Numbered from the stretch's first letter, positions 35,997-45,592 are shown. The stretch: 64,000 nucleotides of DNA from Candidatus Peregrinibacteria bacterium GW2011_GWF2_43_17 (GCA_000999315.1 LCFW01000002.1:309259-373258), one strand, 5' to 3'. Translations and numbers: made by a program. The notes: generated from the letters alone by a model not told the origin.

Positions 35997-36999
35997 TTTT
36001 CTCAAAAAAACGTTAATACTTGCCAGAAAAGGCGAACCACTCGCCTATCCAAACCCTTTGGTGGGAGCGATTTTGGTAAAAAACGGGAAAATAATCGGCC
36101 AAGGATACCATAAAAAATTCGGAAGCCCGCATGCGGAAGTTGTCGCGATAAACAACTGCGTAAAAAAAGGTAACAACCCGGAAAACAGCACGTTATATGT
36201 AAATCTTGAACCTTGCTCACATCATGGAAAAACTCCGCCATGCACGAATTTAATAATCGAAAAGGGCATAAAAAAAGTCGTATTCGCGGTGAAAGATCCC
36301 AACCCGAAAGTAAAAGGGCTGGAAGTACTTAAAAAAATCGGCATAGAAACAACATATGGACAACTGGCGAAAACAGCGACGGAACTGAACAAAGTATTTT
36401 TCAAATATCAAAAAACAGGCCTCCCCTACTTAACTCTCAAAATAGCCTCAAGCTACAACTTCAAAATCTGGTCACCGAAAATCACGAAAATCACGGGCCT
36501 CGAATCTCAAAAATTCACACATCGACTTCGCGCTAAATCAACGAGCGTATTAACCGGCATAAACACAATACTCAAAGACGATCCCCTCTTAACAACAAGG
36601 CTTGTTAAAGGCGAAAACCCCACGCCGATAATACTGGACGGCTCACTCAAAATCCCACCAAAAAGCAACGTTTTGAAAAACAAAAAAACCATAATTTGCA
36701 CGGAGAAAAAATCTTCAAAAAAAAACGTGCTGACTTTCACAACGCTTTCGAATTTAAAACCGATATTAAAAAAATTGGCAACTCTCGGACACACCAACAT
36801 ATTAGTCGAAGGCGGTCAAAAAATAACAAGTTCATTTCTGCAACAAAAACTCGCGGACAAAATCATCATTTTCATATCCGATAAAAAACTCGGGCAACAA
36901 GGACTCCGGGCAATATTGCCAAAAACCTTACCGAATCTGAAAATAACAGATATAAAAAAGATCGGAGAAGATATAGTCATGGAGTTAAGGAACCTCTGA
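35989..36999 (+). CDS. ribD: Bifunctional riboflavin deaminase/reductase RibD
   Basis: The N-terminal deaminase (1-~145) has the zinc motifs HAEVVAI and NLEPCSHHGKTPPCTNLI. The C-terminal reductase (~150-336) shows ESQKFTHRLRAKSTSVLTGINTILKDDP and the NILVEGGQKI block. The start of the reductase domain reads SSYNFKIW where most homologues have SLDGKIA, so it is somewhat divergent. It performs the second and third steps after GTP cyclohydrolase II. No ribE or ribH is nearby. Confidence 0.93.
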   Translation: MSDFLKKTLILARKGEPLAYPNPLVGAILVKNGKIIGQGYHKKFGSPHAEVVAINNCVKKGNNPENSTLYVNLEPCSHHGKTPPCTNLIIEKGIKKVVFAVKDPNPKVKGLEVLKKIGIETTYGQLAKTATELNKVFFKYQKTGLPYLTLKIASSYNFKIWSPKITKITGLESQKFTHRLRAKSTSVLTGINTILKDDPLLTTRLVKGENPTPIILDGSLKIPPKSNVLKNKKTIICTEKKSSKKNVLTFTTLSNLKPILKKLATLGHTNILVEGGQKITSSFLQQKLADKIIIFISDKKLGQQGLRAILPKTLPNLKITDIKKIGEDIVMELRNL

Positions 37000-37026
37000 A
37001 AAATACAAATCCAACCGGTTAGGCAG

Positions 37027-37055
37027 TGGACTCCCATCAGAAAAAATGGTATAAT
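37027..37055 (+). promoter_or_regulatory. Promoter of the transporter-phosphatase-queA operon
   Basis: TGGACT (37027-37032), 17-bp spacer, perfect TATAAT (37050-37055). Predicted start is near 37062, about 16 nt before the ATG at 37078. Confidence 0.6.
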
Positions 37056-37077
37056 TTTCCGATATAACTGAAACCTG

Positions 37078-39510
37078 ATGCAACTAACATATTTAAGCAA
37101 ACTGCTTAACATAAGCGAACATGAATGGCCGCGAGTCGTCGTTTTATGGGTTATAACCTTCTTTTTAAGAACGGGTTTCATCATCGGTTGGACAGTAATG
37201 ATAGCAATGTTCGTAAACAGAATGGGAATCAATCAACTCCCGATATTATTCATCATAAACGCACTGCTTGTAATACTCGGGACAATTCTGTTCTCGGGAA
37301 TCATCGAGAAAATCAGAAAAGAGATTTTAATAATAATAAACATACTTCTTGCCGCGATTTTACTGGTGGCAGCTACACTGTTCATCATATATTCAAACTG
37401 GATATTCTTCGGGTTGATACTCGTAGCCGAATCCGTAATTTTGGCACAATTGAACATCTTGATATCACTGTTTGTTGAAGAGTTTTTCACGCCTCTGGAA
37501 AGCCAAAGAACGTTCCCGATTATAGAATCGTCCGAAACGATAGGAGCGATAGTCGGAGGCTTGATAGTAAGTCTTTTCGCACACCAAATCCCATCATATA
37601 AATTCATCTACGTTTGGGTGCTTTTGATAATGCTGGTAATCCCCATCATGTTGAGTTTCAGAAGATTAAGCACCGATATACCGGTTTTTGAACAGAAAGA
37701 AGAACATGAAAGCGGATTTAAAAAAATAAAAGAGACCTTCAAGCGATCTCAAAAATCACCTTTCTTAAAAGGGCTCATTATCGTAATCATGTTGCAATGG
37801 ATGTTTGTAAATATTCTTGAATTCCAATTCACAAAATCGGTACAACAAGATGTTTACAAAGAACAGGAAGAAACGATAGTTTACGAAGATGATCTGAACG
37901 ACACCTTCAGGGCATCACTGTTCGACGTGGAAAAATCAACAAGTACCGAAATCACAACCGTATCGGAAACGACTCATGCAACGGAAGAAGGAACATTGAC
38001 TGCAAAACTTGGGTTTCTGCAAATAATATTCGGCGCGGCGACACTGATAATGCAACTGCTCATATCAAGCCGTATTTTGAAATCCATAGGTATAGTAAAG
38101 AGTATGCAAATACATCCGTTAATCTCGACATTAAGCGCGATTGTAATGACATTGCGATTCAACATTCTGACCGCATCATTTTCAAAAGGCATAGGAGAAA
38201 TGACCGGAATGCTTTTCATGAACGCTTATCACTCATCTTATTATGCTTTTAAAGAAAATTTGAGAGGACAAATGAAAGAACTTTTTGAAGGAATCATAAA
38301 GCCTTGCGGCGCCATCCTGGGCATGAGTTTGATAATACTCCTTGAAAATTATTTCGCCGGTCCAAACCTGACCATGACGATAAATATGGTCCTTATATCC
38401 ATCACCGTTGTAAGTATGGCTCTGGTTTCAAGCCTTCAATCAAAATACACGGAAGAGTCTCAAAAGAATCTCGAAAAAGGCAATTCAACTCACACGAGAA
38501 TCAACGCGATAGAAATTTTAGCTCAAAAAGGGCATAAAATGGACTATCAAAAACTTATAAAACTGATCCAACGAGACACCGAAGACGAAGAGATCAAAAT
38601 CAAAGCGATAGAAACTTTAAAACAAATTAAAGACCCTCAAACGGTACCCGACATCATCACATGCCTATATTCGCAGAGCCCGAATATCAGATTAGCAATC
38701 GTGGATTTAATCGGCGAATTCAAGGACTTGGATAAGCAATTTTTCAAATCCGCATTCGCGAAATACAGGATAGAAAAAACATTAAAAGAAATTTTTGAAA
38801 AAGAAATAAACGAAGAAATAAGATCCGAAATAATAAAAGTACTCGCCTATTTCGACCCGAAAGACATCGTTCCGTTCTTACTCGAAAAAATAAATTCGAA
38901 TGAAGAAAAAATCATAGCCGACTGCGTCTACATCTGCGGCTTATTCCACGATCCAAACTCAATTTATTATCTGGAAAAATTCCTGGATCACAAAAACCCG
39001 CGCATTCGCGCAAACGCAATTATCTCATTATGGCAATTCAAAAAATTACGCCAAAAACTGAATCACTATTTGGATCAACTGCTGGACAGCGCGGATGAAG
39101 AAAACTTAATGGCGGGAGTTTACATTATAGGAGAATTGGCATTGAAAGAGAAAAGAGAGAAATTGCTGGATTTGCTGAAAAACGGGAATCCGGAAGTTTT
39201 ATTCGCACTGGCAAAACTATCCGACAAATCAGCGCTTATAAGGCTAGTGGATTACATCGTCGAACACAAAGAAGATTGGGAACAAATCAAGAAACGCCTG
39301 GTTTCGCTACCTGACAAATTCGTAAGCGAGCTGAAACAATATTTACACCAAGAAATATCTCATAAAATACATAAAATTTTAAAAGCGCACAGCCATCTGA
39401 AACTAGAGGAACTGGACAAGAAAGTCCTAAAAGAACTCGAACATCTATATGAAATAATCGACGAAAGTTCGATAAAAAACAAAATCAAAAATTTGACAAA
39501 GAATGATTAA
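37078..39510 (+). CDS. NTT/MFS-like membrane protein with C-terminal HEAT repeats
   Basis: An 810-residue protein. Residues 1-~455 hold about ten membrane helices, and the overall pattern resembles ATP/ADP-translocase-like (NTT/Tlc) or MFS carriers. A charged insertion of ~70 residues splits them (about 260-320). Residues ~465-800 are helical repeats of the HEAT type (DYQKLIKLIQRDTEDEEIKIKAIETLKQIKDPQ; YYLEKFLDHKNPRIRANAIISLWQF). Substrate unknown; nucleotide exchange would suit a host-dependent cell but is not shown. Its stop overlaps the phosphatase start by eight bases. Confidence 0.75.
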   Translation: MQLTYLSKLLNISEHEWPRVVVLWVITFFLRTGFIIGWTVMIAMFVNRMGINQLPILFIINALLVILGTILFSGIIEKIRKEILIIINILLAAILLVAATLFIIYSNWIFFGLILVAESVILAQLNILISLFVEEFFTPLESQRTFPIIESSETIGAIVGGLIVSLFAHQIPSYKFIYVWVLLIMLVIPIMLSFRRLSTDIPVFEQKEEHESGFKKIKETFKRSQKSPFLKGLIIVIMLQWMFVNILEFQFTKSVQQDVYKEQEETIVYEDDLNDTFRASLFDVEKSTSTEITTVSETTHATEEGTLTAKLGFLQIIFGAATLIMQLLISSRILKSIGIVKSMQIHPLISTLSAIVMTLRFNILTASFSKGIGEMTGMLFMNAYHSSYYAFKENLRGQMKELFEGIIKPCGAILGMSLIILLENYFAGPNLTMTINMVLISITVVSMALVSSLQSKYTEESQKNLEKGNSTHTRINAIEILAQKGHKMDYQKLIKLIQRDTEDEEIKIKAIETLKQIKDPQTVPDIITCLYSQSPNIRLAIVDLIGEFKDLDKQFFKSAFAKYRIEKTLKEIFEKEINEEIRSEIIKVLAYFDPKDIVPFLLEKINSNEEKIIADCVYICGLFHDPNSIYYLEKFLDHKNPRIRANAIISLWQFKKLRQKLNHYLDQLLDSADEENLMAGVYIIGELALKEKREKLLDLLKNGNPEVLFALAKLSDKSALIRLVDYIVEHKEDWEQIKKRLVSLPDKFVSELKQYLHQEISHKIHKILKAHSHLKLEELDKKVLKELEHLYEIIDESSIKNKIKNLTKND

Positions 39511-40684
39511 AAAAAGTTTAAAACTCAAACTTATAATCGCGCATCTGGCAATCCTGGCATTGTGCATGGGCATTTATTTCGTATTAAATCGCGAATATTC
39601 GACATACATCGCGCTTCCGTTATTCCCGATATTGTCACTGGTGACACTCAACATAATTCTGCACAAACCGCTTAAAAAAACAATAAAAGAGATGAAAGCG
39701 CTTTTGACAGGTAAAAGTTACCATCGAATTTTCACCGCAAGGACGGACGAAATCGGCATAATCGGACATTTCTTCAACGAAATAACGGAGAGCCTCGAGA
39801 AAATCTCGTCGGACTTAAAAGAACATCAGAAAATATCCGAAGAGTTGAATTTGGCGCAAAAAATCCAACACGATCTCATCCCGAAAGAAGCTCCGGAAAT
39901 CCCCCACCTCGAAATAACGGCCAAAACAAAATCGGCCGCGCAAATCGGAGGCGACAGTTTGGACTTCTTACAGAGAGAAAAAGACACGTATTTCTACATT
40001 GGAGACGTTACCGGACACGGCATCCCCGCCGGATTGGTAATGATAATGGTGGATACTTTGATCTCCACATTCGTAACCATGGCGCAAAACACAAAAGATT
40101 TAGTGGTAAATATAAACAAATTCTTAAAACCGCGTCTCCAAAAAAACATGTTCATGACAATGGTAATGTTCAGATGGCTTCACGAAGAAAAAAAAATGTA
40201 CTTCGCGGGCGCCGGACATGAACACGTAATACATTACAAATCGGCGGAGAAAAAATGCGACGCGATAACTTCGGGCGGAATCGCACTCGGGATGCTACCC
40301 GATAATGAAAAATTAACAAACGAACGAGAAATCAACTTTCAAGAAGGTGATTTTATCGTTCTTTACTCGGACGGCATTACAGAAGCAAAAAACCAATCCG
40401 GAGAACTATTCGGCCTAAAAAAACTCGTCCCGTTAATCGAAAAAAAAGCGGGCGCATGCAGAACAACAAAAGAGCTTTTCAATCAGATAGCCGGAACGGT
40501 TACCATTTTCATGGAAAACAGTATCCAAGAAGACGACATGAGTTTAATAGTTATAAGACACAAAGGAGCAGAAATTGAATCACAACACGAAAAAGAGTCC
40601 ACCGAATGGGCATCGACACAAAAAGACAGCTTGATTAACTACGAGAAACAAGATATCAAAGAGACCGGCATTCAAAAGAAATAA
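39503..40684 (+). CDS. Membrane-bound PP2C/SpoIIE-type (RsbU-like) phosphatase
   Basis: 393 residues: two N-terminal membrane helices (about 8-25 and 33-53), a HAMP-like linker (about 55-105), a short coiled coil with ELNLAQKIQHDLIPKEAPEIP, then the PP2C_SIG phosphatase domain. Metal ligands are visible in QIGGDSLDF, YIGDVTGHGIPAGL and VLYSDGITEAKN. Such enzymes dephosphorylate STAS antagonists in partner-switching systems. A STAS/kinase pair lies 7 kb away at 31500-32412. Cotranscribed with the HEAT-repeat transporter-like gene. Confidence 0.9.
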   Translation: MIKKSLKLKLIIAHLAILALCMGIYFVLNREYSTYIALPLFPILSLVTLNIILHKPLKKTIKEMKALLTGKSYHRIFTARTDEIGIIGHFFNEITESLEKISSDLKEHQKISEELNLAQKIQHDLIPKEAPEIPHLEITAKTKSAAQIGGDSLDFLQREKDTYFYIGDVTGHGIPAGLVMIMVDTLISTFVTMAQNTKDLVVNINKFLKPRLQKNMFMTMVMFRWLHEEKKMYFAGAGHEHVIHYKSAEKKCDAITSGGIALGMLPDNEKLTNEREINFQEGDFIVLYSDGITEAKNQSGELFGLKKLVPLIEKKAGACRTTKELFNQIAGTVTIFMENSIQEDDMSLIVIRHKGAEIESQHEKESTEWASTQKDSLINYEKQDIKETGIQKK

Positions 40685-40685
40685 C

Positions 40686-41696
40686 GTGAAAATTTCCGAA
40701 TTCGACTACAATCTGCCAAACAGTCTCATTGCAACAGAACCCAAAAACCCAAGACACCTTTCAAATCTGATGGTTATTGACCGAAAAAGCAAAAAAATCA
40801 CTCATAAGAAGTTTTTCGATCTACCAAAAATACTGAACAAAAACTGCGTCCTGGTCTTCAATGATTCGAAAGTGATAAAAGCCCGCCTATTCGGCAAAAT
40901 CCCCGCCAAAATCGAAATTTTACTCACAAAAAAACTTGATAAAAACTTGTGGGAATGTCTCTGCAAACCCGGGAAAAAACTCAAAATCGGCACAAACATC
41001 CGTTTCAACAAAGACCTCTCGGGCAAAGTCACAAAAATCAACAAAGACGGTAGCAGAATAATAAAATTTTCATCGAAAAAAGATTTTAAAAAGATAATAG
41101 AAAAACTCGGCCACACCCCCCTGCCACCATACATAAAAGGCTCCAAAGCCAAATCTTCACAATATCAAACGATCTACGCGAAAGAGGACGGCTCCGTCGC
41201 CGCACCCACAGCCGGACTCCACTTCACAAAAAAAGTATTCTCAGACCTCGAAAAAAAGGGCATCGCAACATATTTCGTAACACTCCACGTCGGCCGAGGC
41301 ACATTCGAACCTGTAAAAGTTGACGACATCAAAGACCACAAAATGCACTCCGAATGGTTCACGATCGACAACAAAACCGCCACGGCGCTAAACAACGCCA
41401 AGACATCCGGCAAAAAAATCCTCGCCGTCGGCACCACAACCGTAAGAGTCCTCGAATCATGCGCAAAAAACGGCAAACTTACTTCGACATCGGGCGAAAC
41501 CAACATCTTCATATATCCGGGGTACAAATGGCAATTCGTAGATAAAATGTTAACCAATTTCCACCTCCCGAAAAGTACACTTTTGATGCTTGTCAGTTCA
41601 TTCGCAGGCAAAACCTTGATCCAAAAAGCATACAAAACAGCGATTATGAAAAAATATAGGTTTTACAGCTTCGGGGATGTCACACTGATGGTTTAG
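40686..41696 (+). CDS. queA: tRNA preQ1 ribosyltransferase-isomerase QueA
   Basis: Makes epoxyqueuosine in tRNA from preQ1-tRNA and SAM. The 336 residues start at GTG 40686, one base after the phosphatase stop. Signatures are FNDSKVIKARLFGK, AAPTAGLHFT, TLHVGRGTFEPV, HSEWFTI and LTNFHLPKSTLLMLVSSFAG. No tgt or other queuosine gene is in the window. The end overlaps the convergent ATP-grasp gene by four bases. Confidence 0.96.
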   Translation: MKISEFDYNLPNSLIATEPKNPRHLSNLMVIDRKSKKITHKKFFDLPKILNKNCVLVFNDSKVIKARLFGKIPAKIEILLTKKLDKNLWECLCKPGKKLKIGTNIRFNKDLSGKVTKINKDGSRIIKFSSKKDFKKIIEKLGHTPLPPYIKGSKAKSSQYQTIYAKEDGSVAAPTAGLHFTKKVFSDLEKKGIATYFVTLHVGRGTFEPVKVDDIKDHKMHSEWFTIDNKTATALNNAKTSGKKILAVGTTTVRVLESCAKNGKLTSTSGETNIFIYPGYKWQFVDKMLTNFHLPKSTLLMLVSSFAGKTLIQKAYKTAIMKKYRFYSFGDVTLMV

Positions 41697-44038
41697 GGTC
41701 TACGGTCTCCCAGCCGCATCTTCTTCACCAAATCCAAATCTTTCAGGTCGAATTTCCCGAAGTATAAATCATTGATATCGCCACCGGCCTCCTCAAAAGC
41801 TTTTATCTCAAGATAACCTTTGAAATACAAGCTGTCTTTCGTAAAAGCACCCGGCAAAGAAGTATCTTCGATACCCCTTTTAACTTTCACGGCAATCTTA
41901 AACGCCCTTTCCAAATCGCACCCATAACTTTCAATCAAAGCCACTACGTCGGAAAAAGACCCGTGTAGCGCCGTATCAATCGCCAAAACGGACAAGGCCG
42001 GCCAATAAGTTTTTTCACCCAACTGCATCTGATTTCTTATTGCCAAACCTTCTTGAGTTTTCAAGTATCCGGCCATCCCATTTTGCAAAATTTTGTAAGG
42101 TTGTTTTTTTCCGTTTTCGGCAGTCAAAACATGCGTCTCTATTTCATGCGCAATAAGCATCTTCATCCTTTTCTCGGAAAACATCGCACCCTCTCGGAAA
42201 AATATATTTCCATCTTTTCCAACCATACAATCGGAAACCATCTCTTTTTTAATTCTAACCTTCCAATCCGAAAACCCGTGCTTCTCCAGCACTTCGTTAA
42301 ACATTAAAACGGCCTTATTGTGATCAATCGTAAGCTCACCCTCCGAAAAATCTTTAGGCATATCTTTCAAAAAATCTTTAGCCGCCAATATCAAATTCTC
42401 ATCTGGCGCACCAAAAAGCTCAATCGACTTGAAAGAAAACGCATCGGTACCGACATGCTCAATCAAAGAAAGTTTTTTCAAAAGTTCATCCCTTTTCGCC
42501 GAAAAAATTCTTCCCAAAATGGATGAGTCGCATTTTATGCTTTTAAGTTTCTCTCGAAGTCTGAAAGGATCGACTCTCAAATCCGGATAAACAAATTGCG
42601 GATTGTATTTTTTATCTTTCAAAAAAACGACCTTCTCGGCGATAAGATTCACGGGCCTCAAATGATAAAGCATTTTTATTTGACGATCTATATCGGCAAG
42701 ATCGTTATCAACAACGGAATAATTTATACCCGCGGCCGCTTGCGCATCGGCGGAAATAATTTTCTTCACGGTAGGAATTTTCAACTCTGATTTATATTTC
42801 TTGGAAGGATCTATCAAGAAATCGCTCAAATCCCTCTTCCCGACAACAAGCTTATAATCACGCTTGGAAAGATCTTCGAGCCCGGCGACAGTCTGTATAC
42901 GAATATCGGCAAGGTTAAATTTAATCTTAATCCTCTTCTCTTCTGAAACATCGCCTTCCGGAATAATTTTCAAATCCCTGGCGAAATTCAAATCCATAAT
43001 AGTCCCCTCAACTACGGGATTTATGGATGCCAAAACTTTCCTGACACCATTTTTCGTGATCACCGACACCATCTCTTTCTCGCCGACCACTACCTTGCCG
43101 GAAACATTTTTAATATCTTTTTCAACCTTATTTCCAAACATATCTTGTGCGATTCTGACCCCTTTTTCGGGAGTCATCACCTTAACTCCGTGTATTCTCT
43201 CCAACCTCTTTCTCAAAGGAGCCAAATTCGCAATTTGCACGCTCAACCCAGCCCTCGCGTTAACTTCGAGAAGAACCGGTCCATTCGTTCTATCCAACGC
43301 AATATCAACCGCAAGATAACCTATATTTGTCATCAATTGAACTTTCGAAGATATAAGCAAAATTTCATCCCAATACGGTATCTCGAAACCTTTCAAACCC
43401 TTAGGCCCTTCTATCAACTTGTGACCTTTCACAACATTCGTCGCAATACCTTTCGCAATATCTATCCCAACCGCAATTGCCCCCTGATGCAAATTGGCAC
43501 GACCCCGCGATTCAACCGTGGGAAGTCTAAGCATCGCCATAACGGGAACAAGATTGTGAACAACCACCCTGACATCGGGCAACCCTTTATAAGAAAATTT
43601 CGCGACTTTATCATCGCAAACCAACAACTGTTCAAAAAACGCGATATCGCTGGAACCCGTAATCGAATAACGTCCGTCTATAATATCTCTTATATGATTT
43701 TTAAAATCGGTAATCGAAATCTTTTCACCCGAACTTGTAATAAAACATCCGTTTTCACGATCAACAATCGGTATAATCCCCTCCCCTCCAAATCCTAAAT
43801 TCGGCTTAAGCACAAAATTTAGAGGTAACGTATTAAAATCAAACTTTTCAAGCTGGTCATGCTCCCTGATAACACCATACAATTTGGGCACAGGAATACC
43901 GCGCGCAGACAAAAAATGTTTTGTTTTAAGTTTACTGTCCGCAAGCCTGATAGCCTTCTTTTTGTTAAAAGGTTTTATATAAAGAAGGTTCCTCGCATTA
44001 ATGCCCAAAATACCTTTGGAAAGATTGAAATTGAACAT
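41693..44038 (-). CDS. ATP-grasp ligase, degenerate RimB-like and DUF1704 (MATCAP-like) metallopeptidase fusion
   Basis: A 781-residue three-part protein. Residues 1-~285 are an alpha-L-glutamate-ligase-like ATP-grasp domain (NFVLKPNLGFGGEGIIPI; PVLLEVNARAGLSVQIANL). Residues ~315-415 resemble the RimB/'ATP-dependent zinc protease' pepsin-like fold (ending YKLVVGKRDLSDFLIDPSKKY), but the DTGA loop is replaced by INPVVEGT, so it is probably inactive. Residues ~430-781 are DUF1704, with HEIETH (631-636) and the TQEGLA motif (662-666) as zinc ligands. DUF1704 is the fold of MATCAP tyrosine carboxypeptidases. It lies 3 bases after the 7TM partner gene. Confidence 0.88.
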   Translation of the reverse strand: MFNFNLSKGILGINARNLLYIKPFNKKKAIRLADSKLKTKHFLSARGIPVPKLYGVIREHDQLEKFDFNTLPLNFVLKPNLGFGGEGIIPIVDRENGCFITSSGEKISITDFKNHIRDIIDGRYSITGSSDIAFFEQLLVCDDKVAKFSYKGLPDVRVVVHNLVPVMAMLRLPTVESRGRANLHQGAIAVGIDIAKGIATNVVKGHKLIEGPKGLKGFEIPYWDEILLISSKVQLMTNIGYLAVDIALDRTNGPVLLEVNARAGLSVQIANLAPLRKRLERIHGVKVMTPEKGVRIAQDMFGNKVEKDIKNVSGKVVVGEKEMVSVITKNGVRKVLASINPVVEGTIMDLNFARDLKIIPEGDVSEEKRIKIKFNLADIRIQTVAGLEDLSKRDYKLVVGKRDLSDFLIDPSKKYKSELKIPTVKKIISADAQAAAGINYSVVDNDLADIDRQIKMLYHLRPVNLIAEKVVFLKDKKYNPQFVYPDLRVDPFRLREKLKSIKCDSSILGRIFSAKRDELLKKLSLIEHVGTDAFSFKSIELFGAPDENLILAAKDFLKDMPKDFSEGELTIDHNKAVLMFNEVLEKHGFSDWKVRIKKEMVSDCMVGKDGNIFFREGAMFSEKRMKMLIAHEIETHVLTAENGKKQPYKILQNGMAGYLKTQEGLAIRNQMQLGEKTYWPALSVLAIDTALHGSFSDVVALIESYGCDLERAFKIAVKVKRGIEDTSLPGAFTKDSLYFKGYLEIKAFEEAGGDINDLYFGKFDLKDLDLVKKMRLGDRRP

Positions 44039-44041
44039 AGT

Positions 44042-45592
44042 TTATTCTTCTTCTGAGTGCATAAAAATTTCCCTAAACCTCATATACTCCATAACTCTAA
44101 GCCCGGTCCATCTGCCCAAGAAAACATTTATGGCGATAAATAAAAATATCAATTCGGGATGCCCGAACATCAAAGTTTTCAAAAACACCCACTCCGCAAC
44201 GATATAGCACAAAACGGATACGATCACGCACTCGACTATGATAAAAAGAGCGCTTTTCAACCCTTTCTCGGTCTGAATACTGATAAATTTTTCAACCAAA
44301 GTACTCATAATCAACATCGGGAAAATAGATATGGAAACCAATTGCGTAACACCCAAATAAGCACCCATCAATAACGTCACAAGTATGGTAACGCTCACAA
44401 TCGTCAAAACTATCGCCATTCTCGGTATATAAAGTAGCCTGTATTTACCCAAAATAATCCTGGATAAAGTCCCGAAAAGCAGAATAATGAAGAGCATAAA
44501 CAATCCGAACTCAATACCGAGAGCTATGAACGACAGTGTCAAAATCGAAGGCGTATAAACCCCGAGAGTCTCAAGCCCGACAACTTGTTTGAAAAACGCC
44601 ACCATAGTCACGATAACAGGTAGCATCAAAATAAGTTTCAAAGAATTGCTCGGTACACCTTTTTCAACCATATAGTTCACCAAATATGACATGAAATTTG
44701 TAATCCCGATCCCAACCGAACTGTCCACAATTTCATAAGTCACTCCTCTAAGATCCAAATCCGCCAAGAAAACATCTATGGTAGACGCATCCACAAGCGG
44801 CCACAAGGCCTCGGGCCTGGTAAGCACAATCCTTTTGGGATCAACCGTTCTGAAAGTACCTTGAGCGATATTTTCAAGCGTTCCCAAAGATTGATCCGAA
44901 ATCACGATAATCTCCGAATCGGTAAAAATCCCCTGCGTATCCTCCGAAAACTGCGATAATTGAGATAAAATCGTCAACCCCGAACTACCAACCGTCCAAA
45001 GCACTATCGTATCATAATTGTCTATCGTACTCACAGCCTCCTGTAGTTTTTGCGATAAAGCTTCTTCGGATAAAAACTCCGAACTCTCGCCAAAACTTCC
45101 CACAAGATTCACATAAACCCCTTGCTCCTTGGCATAATCCGAAAGACTTTGAAGCTTGGTGCTCTCCTCCGAATTATCCGTAATCAACAGAAAAGTCCTT
45201 TCATAAACAAAAATCGTATGAGTCTCTACATCTTGTTCCTCATCATTATTTCTTACTACCAACGTCACCTGATATTCACCGGGTTCGGTATAAGAATGCA
45301 CGATTTCAACCCCTTGTTGCCTATTCCCGTCACCCAAATGCCACTCATAAGTCAGCTCCTGATCGGGGGTCGGATTATAAGTTTTTGACGCATCAAAAAT
45401 AATATTTCTGTCCACCATAACCACCGAATCGGCATCTATAAAAGCATCTATCGTATCCAAACTTTCTTCAGGCACATCCTCCGTAAGCACCACTTCGTCT
45501 TCGGCATAAGAAAAAGGCGCAAACAACGAAATAAGCAACGAGGATAGAAACAAGATGTGAATTTTCTTTAACACGGAATGAAATCTTAACAA
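44042..45592 (-). CDS. PKD-domain plus 7TM (UUP1-type) membrane protein
   Basis: About 510-516 residues: a signal peptide (FLSSLLISLFAPFSYA), a PKD-like domain (TYEWHLGDGNRQQGVEIVHSYTEPGEYQVTLVV), an alpha/beta domain of ~150 residues, then seven membrane helices beginning near LILMLPVIVTMVAFFKQVVGLETLGVYTP. The 7TM part matches the 7TM_transglut/UUP1 family, known to neighbour RimK-like ligases in predicted peptide-modification operons. The track starts at TTG 45592. A promoter with -10 at 45583-45588 instead favours the in-frame GTG at 45574 with an almost leaderless mRNA. Confidence 0.82.
   Translation of the reverse strand: MLRFHSVLKKIHILFLSSLLISLFAPFSYAEDEVVLTEDVPEESLDTIDAFIDADSVVMVDRNIIFDASKTYNPTPDQELTYEWHLGDGNRQQGVEIVHSYTEPGEYQVTLVVRNNDEEQDVETHTIFVYERTFLLITDNSEESTKLQSLSDYAKEQGVYVNLVGSFGESSEFLSEEALSQKLQEAVSTIDNYDTIVLWTVGSSGLTILSQLSQFSEDTQGIFTDSEIIVISDQSLGTLENIAQGTFRTVDPKRIVLTRPEALWPLVDASTIDVFLADLDLRGVTYEIVDSSVGIGITNFMSYLVNYMVEKGVPSNSLKLILMLPVIVTMVAFFKQVVGLETLGVYTPSILTLSFIALGIEFGLFMLFIILLFGTLSRIILGKYRLLYIPRMAIVLTIVSVTILVTLLMGAYLGVTQLVSISIFPMLIMSTLVEKFISIQTEKGLKSALFIIVECVIVSVLCYIVAEWVFLKTLMFGHPELIFLFIAINVFLGRWTGLRVMEYMRFREIFMHSEEE

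Noticed and set aside
37019-37030. TTAGGCAGTG resembling the MITE copy A terminus
   Set aside because: Only ten bases match, there is no partner terminus or core sequence, and it overlaps a good promoter.
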